Of a stretch of DNA of 64,000 nt, positions 35,080 through 44,609 are shown piece after piece. Numbering within the stretch: position 1 is the stretch's first letter; every line of letters starts with the position of its first letter. The notes beneath the pieces are model-generated. The model saw nothing but the letters and a program-made list of their open reading frames with translations. It was not told the origin of the DNA and did not search any database. A program made the position numbers and the translations under genes. The stretch comes from Microbacterium sp. MYb45 (GTDB taxonomy: Bacteria; Actinomycetota; Actinomycetes; Actinomycetales; Microbacteriaceae): the NCBI RefSeq assembly GCF_002979655.1, contig NZ_PCPG01000004.1:62001-126000 (forward strand), written 5' to 3'.

Positions 35080-36366
35080 CTAGGACTTTATGTAGGGCTT
35101 GCCGTCGGCGGCGGGCGCCTTGATCTGCCCGGCGAATCCGGCCACGGCGAGCAGCGTGACCAGGTACGGCAGCATGAGCATGAACTCACCCGGGATCGGC
35201 GTCTTCAGGATCGACAGCAGGTTCTGCAGGTTGGTCGCGAAGCCGAACAGCAGCGCGGCGAGCGTGGCACGGATCGGGTCCCAGCGGCCGAAGATCACGG
35301 CGGCGAGGGCGATGAAGCCGAGTCCCGCCGTCATGTCCTTGCCGAACTGCGGCACCGAGACGAGCGTGAAGTACGCACCACCCATGCCGGCGATCGCCCC
35401 CGCGAGCAGCACGTTCCAGAATCGGGTCGGGTTCACCTTGATGCCGACGGTGTCCGCGGCCTGCGGGTGCTCACCCACGGCACGGAGCCGCAGACCCCAG
35501 CGGGTGCGGTACAGCCCCCACGCGACCACGGCGACGGTGATGAACATCAGGTATCCGATGAACGTCTGGTTGAACAGGACGGGCCCGATGATCGGGATGT
35601 CGCTGAGCACCGGGATCTCGACGCGCGGGAACCGGACGGGGGTGTTCAAGGTCATCTCGTTCGGTGCGAGGAGTGCGCCGTAGAGGAAGCCGGTGAGACC
35701 CGTGACGAGCACGTTGAGCACGACACCGACGATGACCTGCTCGACGAGGTACTTGATCGCGAACGCGGCCAGCACGCTGGCGACCAGCACGCCGCCCACC
35801 ATCGCCCCGATCAGACCGACGAAAGGGTTGCCGGTGATGCTCGAGAGCAGAGCGGCGGAGAAGGCACCGAGCAGGAGCTGACCCTCGATCGCGACGTTCA
35901 CGACACCGGCACGCTCGCCGATGACGCCGCCCAGAGCACCGAACACGAGCGGTACCGACAGCGACACCGCTCCGAACAGCAGGCTGGTGACCGGAACGAG
36001 TCCCCCGGCCGATGCCCAGACGAGGAACGCGAAGACGGCGAGCACCCCGTAAGCCACGACCAGCCACAGCGAGGGCTTGCGGTAGGTCCATGCCCGGAGG
36101 AAGGCACCGACGGTCAGGACCACCAGGGTGCCGAACACGACCCAGAAGGTCGAGGCGGTCGGCAATGCCACGTCGGGCAGCGAGAGGGCCGAGGACTGGT
36201 CGGAGAGGCGGAACGTGCTGGTGCCCGAGCGCGGCACCGCGAGGAACAGCAGCGCCAGCAGCGCGGTCGCTGCGGCGAGGACGATCGGCGCTTTGAGGTG
36301 CCGCTCCTTGACCGTCGCGAGCTGCACCGTGCCGTCGGCGGCCTGGGTCTGAACGAGGGACATCAT
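35080..36366 (-). CDS. Nucleoside ABC transporter permease 2
   Basis: A 428-residue membrane protein of the BPD_transp_2 type (ribose/nucleoside permeases). The core has many hydrophobic segments and the motifs GERAGVVNVAIEGQLLLGAF, GLRLRAVGEHPQAADTVGI (the coupling region) and GMGGAYF. An N-terminal extra region of about 100 residues contains additional hydrophobic segments. The ATG overlaps the stop of permease 1, and a second ATG follows at once. With permease 1 it forms the heterodimeric pore of a BmpDEFG/RnsBACD-like importer. Confidence 0.88.
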   Translation of the reverse strand: MMSLVQTQAADGTVQLATVKERHLKAPIVLAAATALLALLFLAVPRSGTSTFRLSDQSSALSLPDVALPTASTFWVVFGTLVVLTVGAFLRAWTYRKPSLWLVVAYGVLAVFAFLVWASAGGLVPVTSLLFGAVSLSVPLVFGALGGVIGERAGVVNVAIEGQLLLGAFSAALLSSITGNPFVGLIGAMVGGVLVASVLAAFAIKYLVEQVIVGVVLNVLVTGLTGFLYGALLAPNEMTLNTPVRFPRVEIPVLSDIPIIGPVLFNQTFIGYLMFITVAVVAWGLYRTRWGLRLRAVGEHPQAADTVGIKVNPTRFWNVLLAGAIAGMGGAYFTLVSVPQFGKDMTAGLGFIALAAVIFGRWDPIRATLAALLFGFATNLQNLLSILKTPIPGEFMLMLPYLVTLLAVAGFAGQIKAPAADGKPYIKS

Positions 36367-37682
36367 GCCATCACCGCCTTCTTCGCGGCCTTGGCTCTTG
36401 CCTTGGCAGCCTTCTCCGCATCGGTCTTCGGAAGGAAGAACACCGTCCGCAGCAGCGGCGGCGCCGCGATGAACAGCACCACGAGCGACTGCACCACGAG
36501 CACGATGTCGACCGGGATGTCCTGCGCCTGCATCGAGAACGAGCCCGCCTTGAGCGCCCCGAACAGGATGCCGGCGGCGAACGTGCCCCACGCACGGCTG
36601 CGGCCGAGGAGCGCGACCGTGATCGCGTCGAAGCCGATGCCGGCGTCGATCGTCTCGGTCACGCCGGTGGTGACGGCGCCCTGGATCTGGTTCATGCCGG
36701 CGAGACCCGCCAGGCCTCCGGCGAACAGCATCGCGTAGACGTAGATGCGCTGCACGCTGATGCCGGCGGCGCGTGCCGCATGGGGGTTCTCCCCCACCGC
36801 GCGCATCCGCATGCCGAGCGACGAGCGCTCGATCAGCCACCAGACGAACAGCGTCGCGACGATCACGATCACGAAGCCGAGATCGAGCAGCGGGAACTGC
36901 GGACCGAGCAGGGTCGGGAACTGCGCGCTCTGCGGCGTCGCCGAGCCGAGTGCCTGGTTGGTGCCCGGCTTCTGCAGCAGACCCGGCGTGCGGATCATCC
37001 ACAGCAGCAGGTAGTACGCGATGTAGTTGAGCATGATCGTGAGGATCACCTCGTGCGCACCGGTGCGCGCCTTGATGAGCCCCGCGATGGCGCCCCAGAG
37101 AGCACCGCCGGCGATACCGGCGATCAGCGTCACCGGGATGTGCAGCCAGATCGGCAGATCGAGCGAGAAGGTCAGGAGCGCCGCGACGGCGACACCGATG
37201 AGCATCTGCCCACGGGCACCGATGTTGAACAGGCCGACGCGGAACGCCAGAGCGACACCGAGGCCGGCCGCGATCAGCGGAGCCGCGAAGCCGAGGGTGT
37301 TCGTCAACGGCCGGATCTGGGCCGCGAAGTCCGCGCCACGGGCGTTGAAGATCGCTCCGCGGAACAGCGCCTCGTAGCCGTTGTACACGGCGTTCCAGGC
37401 GGCGACGAACGTGTCGCCCGGCTGCGCGAAGAAGTACACCGAGGCCGTCTGCACGTCTTCGTTCGTGAAGGCGATGAGGATGCCGCCCACGATCAGTGCC
37501 AGGACGATCGCGAGGATCGTCGTGACGGCGTTGCCGCGGAGGATCTCCTTGAGGATGAGGTTTCCGCGCGGAGGCGGCGGCACGTCGGAGGGGTCGCGCG
37601 GGACGGTGCCGGTGCTCGTGGCGAGCTCCTGCGGCGGGATCCCCTTGGTCACATCTCCTGCGCCGGGCGTCGCTCCGCTCAC
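36363..37682 (-). CDS. Nucleoside ABC transporter permease 1
   Basis: A 439-residue permease of the same family. The N-terminus is cytoplasmic and Pro/Gly-rich. The core includes FRVGLFNIGARGQMLIGVA, GAHEVILTIMLNYIA and GMRMRAVGENPHAARAAGI. A basic Lys/Ala tail ends the protein. The GTG overlaps the ATPase gene stop by four bases. In known homologues this subunit pairs with the other permease and an RbsA-like double ATPase. Confidence 0.88.
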   Translation of the reverse strand: MSGATPGAGDVTKGIPPQELATSTGTVPRDPSDVPPPPRGNLILKEILRGNAVTTILAIVLALIVGGILIAFTNEDVQTASVYFFAQPGDTFVAAWNAVYNGYEALFRGAIFNARGADFAAQIRPLTNTLGFAAPLIAAGLGVALAFRVGLFNIGARGQMLIGVAVAALLTFSLDLPIWLHIPVTLIAGIAGGALWGAIAGLIKARTGAHEVILTIMLNYIAYYLLLWMIRTPGLLQKPGTNQALGSATPQSAQFPTLLGPQFPLLDLGFVIVIVATLFVWWLIERSSLGMRMRAVGENPHAARAAGISVQRIYVYAMLFAGGLAGLAGMNQIQGAVTTGVTETIDAGIGFDAITVALLGRSRAWGTFAAGILFGALKAGSFSMQAQDIPVDIVLVVQSLVVLFIAAPPLLRTVFFLPKTDAEKAAKARAKAAKKAVMA

Positions 37683-39193
37683 GCGGCCACCTCCCCTTCG
37701 GCCGCTCCGGCCATCATGAGTCCGAGTGTCTCCCGAGGCGTGTCTCCGGGGACGATGCCGACGATCGTGCCGCGGTACATGACCGCGATCCGGTCGGCGA
37801 GAGCCGCGACCTCGTCGAGCTCCGTGGAGACGACGATCACGGGGATGCCCGCATCGCGCGTCTCGATGATCCGCTTGTGGATGAACTCGATCGAGCCGAC
37901 GTCCACGCCACGCGTCGGCTGCGCGGCGACGAGGAGCCGCAGGTCGCGGCTCATCTCCCGGGCGATGACGACCTTCTGCTGGTTGCCACCCGACAGCGTG
38001 CCCGCCGGCGTCTCCGGCCCCTGCGTGCGGATGTCGTACTCGGTGATGCGCGCACGGGCGAACTCGTCGAGAGCCGAACGGCGCAGCGTGCCGGCGCGGC
38101 TGAACGCCGGGTCGTCCGAGCGGTCGAGGATGAGGTTCTCCGCGACGGAGAAGCCGGCGACCAGCCCGTCCTCCGTGCGGTCCTCGGGGACGAAGCCGAC
38201 GCCGGCGTCGAGGATGGCGCGCACGCTCTTGCCGACGAGTTCCTTCCCGTCGAGCACGATGCTGCCTTCGACGCGGGCGGCGAGGCCGACGATGGCCTCC
38301 ACCAGTTCGGTCTGGCCGTTGCCCTGCACACCGGCGATCGCGAGGACCTCGCCGGGACGGACGGCGAGGTCGACGCCGTCGACGACGATCGCGCCCGTGG
38401 CGGTGAGGACGCGCAGTCCCTTGACTTCGAAACCGCCCTCGCCCAGGCGGGGCGGGTCCTTGTGCACGGTCAGCTCGACCGCGCGACCGACCATGAGGGA
38501 GGCGAGCTCCGCGTTCGTCGCGGTGGGAGACGCCTCGCCGACGACCTTGCCCAGACGGATGATGGTGATCTTGTCGGCCACCTCGCGCACCTCGCGCAGC
38601 TTGTGTGTGATGAACACGATCGCCGTACCCTCGTCGCGCAGCTGACGCATGATGTTCATCAGCTCGTCGGTCTCCTGCGGGGTGAGCACCGCGGTCGGCT
38701 CGTCGAAGACGAGCACCTTCGCGTCGCGCGACAGGGCCTTGATGATCTCGACGCGCTGCTGCACGCCGACGGGCAGGTCGCCCACGAGCGCATCCGGGTC
38801 GATGTCGAATCCGAAGCGGGCGGCGACCGAGCGCACGTGCTCTCGCGCCTTCGCGATGTCGAGCCTGCCGAGCGCCTTGGTCTGCTCGTGACCGAGCATC
38901 ACGTTCTCGGCCACGGTGAAGACCGGGACGAGCATGAAGTGCTGGTGGACCATGCCGATCCCCGCAGCCATCGCGTCGCCAGGACCGCGGAAGCGCTGCA
39001 CCTCGTCATCGAGGAGGATCTCTCCCTCATCGGCCTGGTACAGGCCGTAGAGGACGTTCATGAGCGTGGACTTGCCCGCGCCGTTCTCGCCGAGGAGCGC
39101 GTGGATCTCCCCCGGCTCGACCACCAGATCGATGTGGTCGTTGGCCACGAGGCTACCGAATCGCTTGGTGATGCCGCGAAGTTCGAGCTTCAT
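37679..39193 (-). CDS. Nucleoside ABC transporter ATPase (two ABC domains)
   Basis: A 504-residue RbsA/YufO-type protein. Domain 1 has an intact Walker A GENGAGKSTLMNVLYG, signature LPVGVQQRVEI and Walker B LVFDEPTAVLTP. Domain 2 has a degenerate Walker A GVQGNGQTELVEA, signature LSGGNQQKVVI and RGVDVGSIEFIHK. One active and one degenerate site is normal in the family. The ATG has AAGG eight bases upstream. A hairpin and a short tandem repeat separate it from the binding-protein gene, which probably sets a lower ATPase:binding-protein ratio. Confidence 0.93.
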   Translation of the reverse strand: MKLELRGITKRFGSLVANDHIDLVVEPGEIHALLGENGAGKSTLMNVLYGLYQADEGEILLDDEVQRFRGPGDAMAAGIGMVHQHFMLVPVFTVAENVMLGHEQTKALGRLDIAKAREHVRSVAARFGFDIDPDALVGDLPVGVQQRVEIIKALSRDAKVLVFDEPTAVLTPQETDELMNIMRQLRDEGTAIVFITHKLREVREVADKITIIRLGKVVGEASPTATNAELASLMVGRAVELTVHKDPPRLGEGGFEVKGLRVLTATGAIVVDGVDLAVRPGEVLAIAGVQGNGQTELVEAIVGLAARVEGSIVLDGKELVGKSVRAILDAGVGFVPEDRTEDGLVAGFSVAENLILDRSDDPAFSRAGTLRRSALDEFARARITEYDIRTQGPETPAGTLSGGNQQKVVIAREMSRDLRLLVAAQPTRGVDVGSIEFIHKRIIETRDAGIPVIVVSTELDEVAALADRIAVMYRGTIVGIVPGDTPRETLGLMMAGAAEGEVAA

Positions 39194-39202
39194 ATCTGCA
39201 CC

Positions 39203-39241
39203 TTATCCAGAAGAGTTATCCAGAAGAGTCATCCAGGAGAA
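39203..39241 (-). repeat. Three 13-bp tandem repeats
   Basis: On the plus strand: TTATCCAGAAGAG (39203-39215), an exact copy (39216-39228), and TCATCCAGGAGAA (39229-39241). The array sits just upstream of the ATPase start, in the untranslated space after the binding-protein hairpin. Confidence 0.8.
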
Positions 39242-39257
39242 TCGTCGTCCGTCCACG

Positions 39258-39298
39258 GCACGGGGCGAGTGGCAGCCTGCTCACCACTCGCCCCGTGC
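39258..39298 (-). terminator. Intra-operon hairpin after the binding-protein gene
   Basis: Perfect 15-bp stem GCACGGGGCGAGTGG/CCACTCGCCCCGTGC with an 11-base loop, 15 bp after the binding-protein stop. There is no T-run, so partial termination or 3'-end protection of the upstream message is more likely than a full stop. Confidence 0.65.
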
Positions 39299-39313
39299 TG
39301 GACCGGTTACGAC

Positions 39314-40426
39314 TTACGGGGAGTTCTCGGACTCCACCGTGATGTCACCGGCGATGATCTGCTTCTGCAGCTCGGCCAGCTCGTCGAGCAGGCCGTCGGG
39401 CAGCTCACCCTCGAAGTCGCCGAAGCCGGAGAGCTTGACGCCCTCGTTCTCGAGCGTGCCGACGTACGGCGCTGCGTCGAACTCGCCGGCGGCGGCCGCG
39501 ACGGTGGCGTCATGCACGGCGACGTCGATCGCCTTCATGATCGAGACCAGCGTCATGCCGGCCACGTTCGGGTCGGCCACGGCCAGGTCGCTGTCGACGC
39601 CGAGCATCAGCGTGTCCTTGCCGCTGTCGGTGATCGCCGCAGCAGCGCTCTGGTAGACGGGACCGCCGACCGGGAGGATCACGTCGACGCCCTGGTCGAG
39701 CACGCCCTGTGCGGTCTGCTTGGCGGTGTCGTTCGCGTCGAAGCCGCCCGTGAACGAGCCCTTCTGCGTCGCGGCGTCCCACCCGAAGACCTCGACCGCA
39801 GCCGACTTGTCCTCGTTGTACTTGTCGACGCCGAGCTGGTAGCCGTCCATGAACACGGCGACCGACGGGATCTGCATGCCGCCGAAGGTGCCGACCTTGT
39901 TCACGCCGCTCTGCGCGGACCAGGCTGCCGCGGCGTAGCCGCCGAGGTAGGCCGCCTGCGCGGTGTCGAAGACGAGGGGCTTGATGTTCGGGGCATCGGT
40001 GGTGCCGTCGAAGTCGTTGTCGGCGTAGTCGTCGATGATCGCGTAGTCGATCTCGGGGTTCGCGAGCGCGGACTCGACCGTGGCTGCGGAGAGCTTGAAG
40101 CCGACGGCGACGATGAGCGAGCAGCCTTCGGAGACCGCGGTCTCGAGGTTCGGCGCGTAGTCGTTGTCGTTCGCCGACTCGAACTCGAGGGGCTTGATGC
40201 CGAGCTCGTCAGCCGCGCTGTCCATGCCCTCCTTGGCCGACTGGTTGAACGACTTGTCGTTCCAGCCGCCCGCGTCGGAGATGAGGCAGGGAAGGAAGTC
40301 GGAGTCGACCGGCTTCTCGGAGCCCGCGGGCTTGTCGGTCGGTGCCTGACCGCAGCCGGCGAGCGCGAAGATGACGCCCGCGGCGACCGTCGCGCCGAGC
40401 AGCTTCTTGGTGGTGGAGATGGTCAA
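39314..40426 (-). CDS. BMP-family nucleoside-binding lipoprotein
   Basis: A 370-residue substrate-binding lipoprotein. The signal peptide has the lipobox ALAGC with the lipidated Cys at about residue 25. The mature part has the BMP opening FLPCLISDAGGWNDKSFNQSA and later GTFGGMQIPSV and VDVILPVGGPVY. BMP proteins deliver purine or pyrimidine nucleosides to the permease. The start is a TTG, the only reasonable one: GGGAGG lies six to seven bases upstream and the signal peptide follows directly. It is the first gene of the importer-salvage cluster. Confidence 0.92.
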   Translation of the reverse strand: MTISTTKKLLGATVAAGVIFALAGCGQAPTDKPAGSEKPVDSDFLPCLISDAGGWNDKSFNQSAKEGMDSAADELGIKPLEFESANDNDYAPNLETAVSEGCSLIVAVGFKLSAATVESALANPEIDYAIIDDYADNDFDGTTDAPNIKPLVFDTAQAAYLGGYAAAAWSAQSGVNKVGTFGGMQIPSVAVFMDGYQLGVDKYNEDKSAAVEVFGWDAATQKGSFTGGFDANDTAKQTAQGVLDQGVDVILPVGGPVYQSAAAAITDSGKDTLMLGVDSDLAVADPNVAGMTLVSIMKAIDVAVHDATVAAAAGEFDAAPYVGTLENEGVKLSGFGDFEGELPDGLLDELAELQKQIIAGDITVESENSP

Positions 40427-40468
40427 CTGATGCCTCCCTCAACGAAACCGCGGCCATCGCGGATCGAT

Positions 40469-40531
40469 CAAAGTTACCTACTGTTTCGCCTTTTGCGCAC
40501 GTGCGCGGCGGATGCGCTGGCCAAAGGTTAC
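40469..40531 (-). promoter_or_regulatory. AT-richer promoter region of the nucleoside operon with a palindrome
   Basis: CAAAGTTAC (40469-40477) and CAAAGGTTAC (40522-40531) flank the perfect 12-bp palindrome GCGCACGTGCGC (40495-40506). The minus strand offers TAACTT or TAGGTA as -10 candidates around 40471-40480. The palindrome could be an operator. Confidence 0.4.
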
Positions 40532-40550
40532 AAAGCTGAAATCAAGCCAC

Positions 40551-40578
40551 CCGATGAGCGTGAACGCCTGCTCATCGG
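40551..40578 (-). terminator. Terminator of manC
   Basis: CCGATGAGC (40551-40559) pairs with GCTCATCGG (40570-40578), ten-base loop. On the minus strand the exit is GTGGCTTGATTTC, moderately T-rich, eight bases after the manC stop. Confidence 0.6.
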
Positions 40579-40586
40579 CGCAGGGT

Positions 40587-41702
40587 TCAGAGCACGTCTC
40601 CGCGGCCGGTGAGCTTGAGGGACTCGACGACGCCCTTCACGCGCTGCGCGTGCTCGACCGTGGTGACCAGGAGCGCGTCGGGGGTGTCCACGACGACGAT
40701 GTCCTGGACGCCCACCAGGCTGATCACCCGAGACGTCTGACTGACGAGGATCCCGCTCGCGCCGTCGGTCAGCACCCGGGCATTCGGCCCGAGGACGGCG
40801 AGGTCGTTCTTACGTCCGTTGTTGATGAGCTTGGTCAGCGAGGCGAAGTCACCCACGTCATCCCAGTCGAAATGGCCGGGGACCACCGCGAGCCGTCCGC
40901 GGCGGGCGGCGGGCTCCGCGACCGCGTAGTCGATGGCGATCTTCTTCAGGCGCGGCCAGATGCGGTCGACCGCAGGTCCGCGCAGCTCGCGGTCGTCCCA
41001 GGCCTCGGCGAGTTCGAGGAGCCCGGCGTGCAGCTCGGGTTCGTTCGCGGCGAGCTCGTCCAACAGCACGCTCGCCTTCGCGATGAACATGCCGGCGTTC
41101 CACAGGTAGTCGCGATCGGCGAGGTACTCCTTCGCCGTCTCCAGGTCGGGCTTCTCGACGAAGCTCTCCACGAGCGCGGCCTCGCGCGCGCCGTCGACCA
41201 CGAGCTCCGGGCCCTTCTTGATGTAGCCGAAGCCGATCGCCGGCTCGGTGGGTGAGATGCCGATCGTGCAGATGTACCCCTCGCGGGCGACCTCGACGGC
41301 GTCGCGCACCGCGAACTCGAAAACGCGCGTGCTGCGGATCACATGGTCCGCGCTGAACGAGCCGATGATCACGTCGGGCTCGCGTCGGTGCAGGATGGCT
41401 GCGGCGAGGCCGATCGCGGCGGCCGACTCCCGCGGCTCCGACTCGAGGAAGACGTTGAGGTCGGCGATGCCCGGCAGCTCGGCCTCGACCGCGGCGCGGT
41501 GCGCGCGTCCGGTGACCACGGCGATCCGGTCGGATCCGCTGAGCGGTTCCAGGCGGTCCCAGGTGTCGCGGAGCAGCGAATGCCCGGAACCCGTGAGGTC
41601 GTGCAGGAACTTGGGCGCGTCCGCCCGGGAGAGCGGCCAGAGCCGGCTGCCGATGCCGCCGGCGGGAATCACTGCGTAGAAATCCTTGATGGGTGCGCTC
41701 AC
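40587..41702 (-). CDS. manC: Mannose-1-phosphate guanylyltransferase
   Basis: A 371-residue GDP-mannose pyrophosphorylase. The nucleotide-binding start is VIPAGGIGSRLWPLSRADAPKFL. The sugar site region FVEKPDLETAKEYL and WNAGMFIAKASVLL follow, then GHFDWDDVGDFASL. It lacks the fused isomerase domain of bifunctional ManC/AlgA enzymes. It makes GDP-mannose for glycolipids or wall polymers. The GTG is six bases after TACCCT, so it is probably leaderless. It diverges from the sdh operon, as in other Microbacteriaceae. Confidence 0.92.
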   Translation of the reverse strand: MSAPIKDFYAVIPAGGIGSRLWPLSRADAPKFLHDLTGSGHSLLRDTWDRLEPLSGSDRIAVVTGRAHRAAVEAELPGIADLNVFLESEPRESAAAIGLAAAILHRREPDVIIGSFSADHVIRSTRVFEFAVRDAVEVAREGYICTIGISPTEPAIGFGYIKKGPELVVDGAREAALVESFVEKPDLETAKEYLADRDYLWNAGMFIAKASVLLDELAANEPELHAGLLELAEAWDDRELRGPAVDRIWPRLKKIAIDYAVAEPAARRGRLAVVPGHFDWDDVGDFASLTKLINNGRKNDLAVLGPNARVLTDGASGILVSQTSRVISLVGVQDIVVVDTPDALLVTTVEHAQRVKGVVESLKLTGRGDVL

Positions 41703-41783
41703 CCTGCCAGGGTAGCCCGAGGAGACCTCTCGACATCGAGATACTTAGGCTCCCCTTCGTCGCTCCCAGTCTTCTGACAGGAA

Positions 41784-41881
41784 TAGGATGGACAGCGATC
41801 GGGCGTGCCTGACTTCGACAGGCTCACACTTGAACGAGAGCAGCGCATGCGACCGACGCACATCGATCAGGGAGGACGACC
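41784..41881 (+). promoter_or_regulatory. Candidate promoter and leader of sdhCDAB
   Basis: TAGGAT at 41784-41789 is the best -10 hexamer and would give an untranslated leader of about 85 nt before sdhC. A second hexamer, TAGGCT, lies about 40 bp upstream. GGGAGGAC precedes the sdhC GTG. Confidence 0.4.
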
Positions 41882-42316
41882 GTGTCCACGAGCGCTCGCT
41901 TGACACCGTCGATTTCGGAAACCACGTCCAAGACCCCCCGCGGCACCCTCTATCGGGGCCGCGAAGGCATGTGGTCGTGGGTGCTTCACCGCATCACCGG
42001 AGTCGCCATCTTCTTCTTCCTGTTGGTGCACGTGCTCGACACGGCACTGATCAGGGTCTCGCCGGAGGCGTACAACGCCGTGATCGGCACGTACAAGAAC
42101 CCCATCATGGCGTTCGGCGAGGTCGTGCTCGTGGCCGGCATCGTGTTCCACGCGATGAACGGACTGCGAATCATCGCCGTCGACTTCTGGTCGAAGGGCG
42201 CCAAGTACCAGCGTCAGCTCTTCTGGGGCGTGCTGCTGGTCTGGGGCATCATCATGGCCGGCTTCGTGCCCCGCCACCTGATGCTCGCGTTCGCCGGATT
42301 CGGAGGGGGACACTGA
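41882..42316 (+). CDS. sdhC: Succinate dehydrogenase cytochrome b556 subunit
   Basis: A 144-residue membrane anchor. Motif LYRGREGMWSWVLHRITGVAIFFFLLVHVLD (described, residues 23-53) contains the quinone-site Ser/His region and the first membrane segment. Two more segments lie at about 78-97 and 115-135, with heme-ligand His in FHAMNGLRI (about 89). It anchors SdhAB and carries electrons to menaquinone. GTG with GGGAGG six bases before. The TGA overlaps the sdhD ATG by one base. Confidence 0.93.
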   Translation: MSTSARLTPSISETTSKTPRGTLYRGREGMWSWVLHRITGVAIFFFLLVHVLDTALIRVSPEAYNAVIGTYKNPIMAFGEVVLVAGIVFHAMNGLRIIAVDFWSKGAKYQRQLFWGVLLVWGIIMAGFVPRHLMLAFAGFGGGH

Positions 42317-42762
42317 TGACCGCGCAGACCATCGCAGCCCCGGCTCGCCGCCGGCGCGGAGTCAACCTCGAGAAGTGGGGCTGGGTCTTCATGCGCGCCT
42401 CGGGCGTCGTGCTCGTGGTGCTGATCTTCGGCCACCTCTTCGTCAACCTCATGGTCGGCGAGGGCATCCACGCCCTCGACTTCGCATTCATCGCCGGCAA
42501 GTTCGCCACGCCGTTCTGGCAGTGGTGGGACGTGCTGATGCTGTGGCTCGCACTGATCCACGGCGCCAACGGCATGCGCACGATCGTGAACGACTACGTC
42601 ACGAACACCACCGCCCGGAAGGCCCTCACCTGGGCCCTCGGGCTCGCCGCCGGCCTGCTCATCATCCTGGGCACGCTCGTCGTCTTCACGTTCGACCCGT
42701 GCCTGGGTGCGACCGAGGACAGCGTCCTGTGGAGCGAATGCGCCGCACTGGTCGGGAACTGA
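42316..42762 (+). CDS. sdhD: Succinate dehydrogenase hydrophobic anchor subunit
   Basis: A 148-residue protein with three hydrophobic segments (about 25-48, 65-85 and 108-130). The first includes a conserved His in IFGHLFVNL, the second LALIHGANGMRTIV with the second heme-ligand His. Pairs with SdhC. It starts one base into the sdhC stop and lies 18 bp before sdhA. Confidence 0.92.
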   Translation: MTAQTIAAPARRRRGVNLEKWGWVFMRASGVVLVVLIFGHLFVNLMVGEGIHALDFAFIAGKFATPFWQWWDVLMLWLALIHGANGMRTIVNDYVTNTTARKALTWALGLAAGLLIILGTLVVFTFDPCLGATEDSVLWSECAALVGN

Positions 42763-42780
42763 GAAGAAGGCTAAGAAGAA

Positions 42781-44607
42781 GTGACTACCGAGACGCAGGA
42801 TTCCGTCGTCCGTGACGGCGTGCACTACCACCAGTTCGACATCGTGATCGTGGGCGCCGGTGGCGCCGGGATGCGGGCGGCCATCGAGGCCGGCCCCGGG
42901 GCGAAGACCGCCGTGATCTCCAAGCTGTACCCCACGCGCTCGCACACCGGTGCGGCGCAGGGCGGCATGGCGGCAGCCCTCGCGAACGTCGAGGAGGACT
43001 CCTGGGAGTGGCACACCTTCGACACCGTCAAGGGCGGCGACTACCTCGTCGACCAGGACGCGGCGGAGATCCTCGCGAAGGAGGCCATCGAGGCGGTCAT
43101 CGACCTCGAGAACATGGGCCTCCCCTTCAACCGCACGCCCGAGGGCAAGATCGACCAGCGCCGTTTCGGCGGGCACACCGCAGAGCACGGCAAGACCCCG
43201 GTCCGCCGCGCCTGCTACGCCGCAGACCGCACCGGCCACATGATCCTGCAGACGCTCTTCCAGAACTGCGTCAAGCTCGGCATCAACTTCTTCAACGAGT
43301 TCTACGTGCTCGACCTGCTGACGGTGAAGGACGCCGACGGCAAGACCCAGGTCTCGGGAGTCGTCGCCTACGACCTCTCGACCGGCGAGCTGCACGTGTT
43401 TCAGGCCAAGGCCGTGATCTTCGCGACCGGCGGCTTCGGCAAGATCTTCAAGACGACCTCCAACGCGCACACCCTCACGGGCGACGGCGTCGGCATCGTC
43501 TGGCGCAAGGGCCTCCCCCTCGAGGACCTGGAGTTCTTCCAGTTCCACCCGACCGGGCTCGCCGGCCTCGGCATCCTCCTCACCGAGGGCGCACGAGGCG
43601 AGGGCGCGATCCTGCGCAACGCCTCGGGAGAGCGCTTCATGGAGCGCTACGCCCCGACGATCAAGGACCTCGCTCCACGTGACATCGTCGCCCGCTGCAT
43701 GGTGCAGGAGGTCGCGGAAGGCCGTGGCGCCGGCCCGCACAAGGACTACGTGCTGCTGGATTGCACGCACCTGGGCGCCGAGGTCCTCGAGACCAAGTTG
43801 CCCGACATCACGGAGTTCGCCCGCACGTACCTGGGCGTGGACCCGGTCGTCGAGCCGGTGCCGGTGATGCCGACGGCGCACTACGCCATGGGCGGCATCC
43901 CGACCAACAACAACGGCGAGGTCCTGGCCGACAACGACACGATCGTCCCCGGCCTGTACGCCGCCGGCGAGTGTGCCTGCGTCTCGGTGCACGGTGCCAA
44001 CCGTCTCGGCACCAACTCCCTGCTCGACATCAACGTGTTCGGCAAGCGCAGCGGCCGCAACGCCGTGGAGTACGTCAAGACGGCCGAGTTCGTGCCCCTC
44101 CCCGAGAACCCCGCCGGCTTCGTCTCCGGCATGCTCGAGGACCTGCGCAACAACCAGGGCACCGAACGCATCGCCGTGCTGCGCAAGACGCTGCAGGACG
44201 AGATGGACAAGGGCGCGCAGGTCTTCCGCACGCACGACTCGCTGCAGCACGTGCTGGGAGTGATCGCCGAGCTGCGTGAGCGCTACAAGAACGTGCACGT
44301 CGACGACAAGGGCAAGCGGTTCAACACCGACCTCCTCGAGGCCGTCGAGCTGGGCTTCCTTCTCGACATCGCCGAGGTCGTGGTCTACGCCGCGCAGAAC
44401 CGCGAGGAGAGCCGCGGTGGCCACATGCGCGACGACTTCCCGACGCGCGACGACGAGAAGTACATGAAGCACACCATGGCCTACCTCACCGGTGACCCGC
44501 ACTCGTCGACTCCGAGCGACCACATCAAGCTCGACTGGAAGCCCGTCGTCTTCACGAAGAACGATCAGGGCGAATTGAACTACCCGCCGATGGAGAGGAA
44601 GTACTGA
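42781..44607 (+). CDS. sdhA: Succinate dehydrogenase flavoprotein subunit
   Basis: A 608-residue FAD subunit. FAD motif [17 protein letters not shown], the covalent-FAD His in [14 protein letters not shown] (about 58), catalytic [20 protein letters not shown], and EFFQF before it. The C-terminal helical domain includes [19 protein letters not shown]. It oxidises succinate to fumarate in the TCA cycle. GTG start with a weak AAGAAG ribosome site, relying on coupling to sdhD. Confidence 0.96.
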   Translation: MTTETQDSVVRDGVHYHQFDIVIVGAGGAGMRAAIEAGPGAKTAVISKLYPTRSHTGAAQGGMAAALANVEEDSWEWHTFDTVKGGDYLVDQDAAEILAKEAIEAVIDLENMGLPFNRTPEGKIDQRRFGGHTAEHGKTPVRRACYAADRTGHMILQTLFQNCVKLGINFFNEFYVLDLLTVKDADGKTQVSGVVAYDLSTGELHVFQAKAVIFATGGFGKIFKTTSNAHTLTGDGVGIVWRKGLPLEDLEFFQFHPTGLAGLGILLTEGARGEGAILRNASGERFMERYAPTIKDLAPRDIVARCMVQEVAEGRGAGPHKDYVLLDCTHLGAEVLETKLPDITEFARTYLGVDPVVEPVPVMPTAHYAMGGIPTNNNGEVLADNDTIVPGLYAAGECACVSVHGANRLGTNSLLDINVFGKRSGRNAVEYVKTAEFVPLPENPAGFVSGMLEDLRNNQGTERIAVLRKTLQDEMDKGAQVFRTHDSLQHVLGVIAELRERYKNVHVDDKGKRFNTDLLEAVELGFLLDIAEVVVYAAQNREESRGGHMRDDFPTRDDEKYMKHTMAYLTGDPHSSTPSDHIKLDWKPVVFTKNDQGELNYPPMERKY

Positions 44608-44609
44608 GC

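Noticed and set aside
35080..37002. Permease frame extended upstream to 640 residues
   Set aside because: The extra part lies inside permease 1 in another frame and is Arg/Ala-rich; the ATG at 36366 fits the four-base overlap.
39203..39241. Possible phage attachment site
   Set aside because: Three contiguous copies with no tRNA, integrase or second copy in the window.
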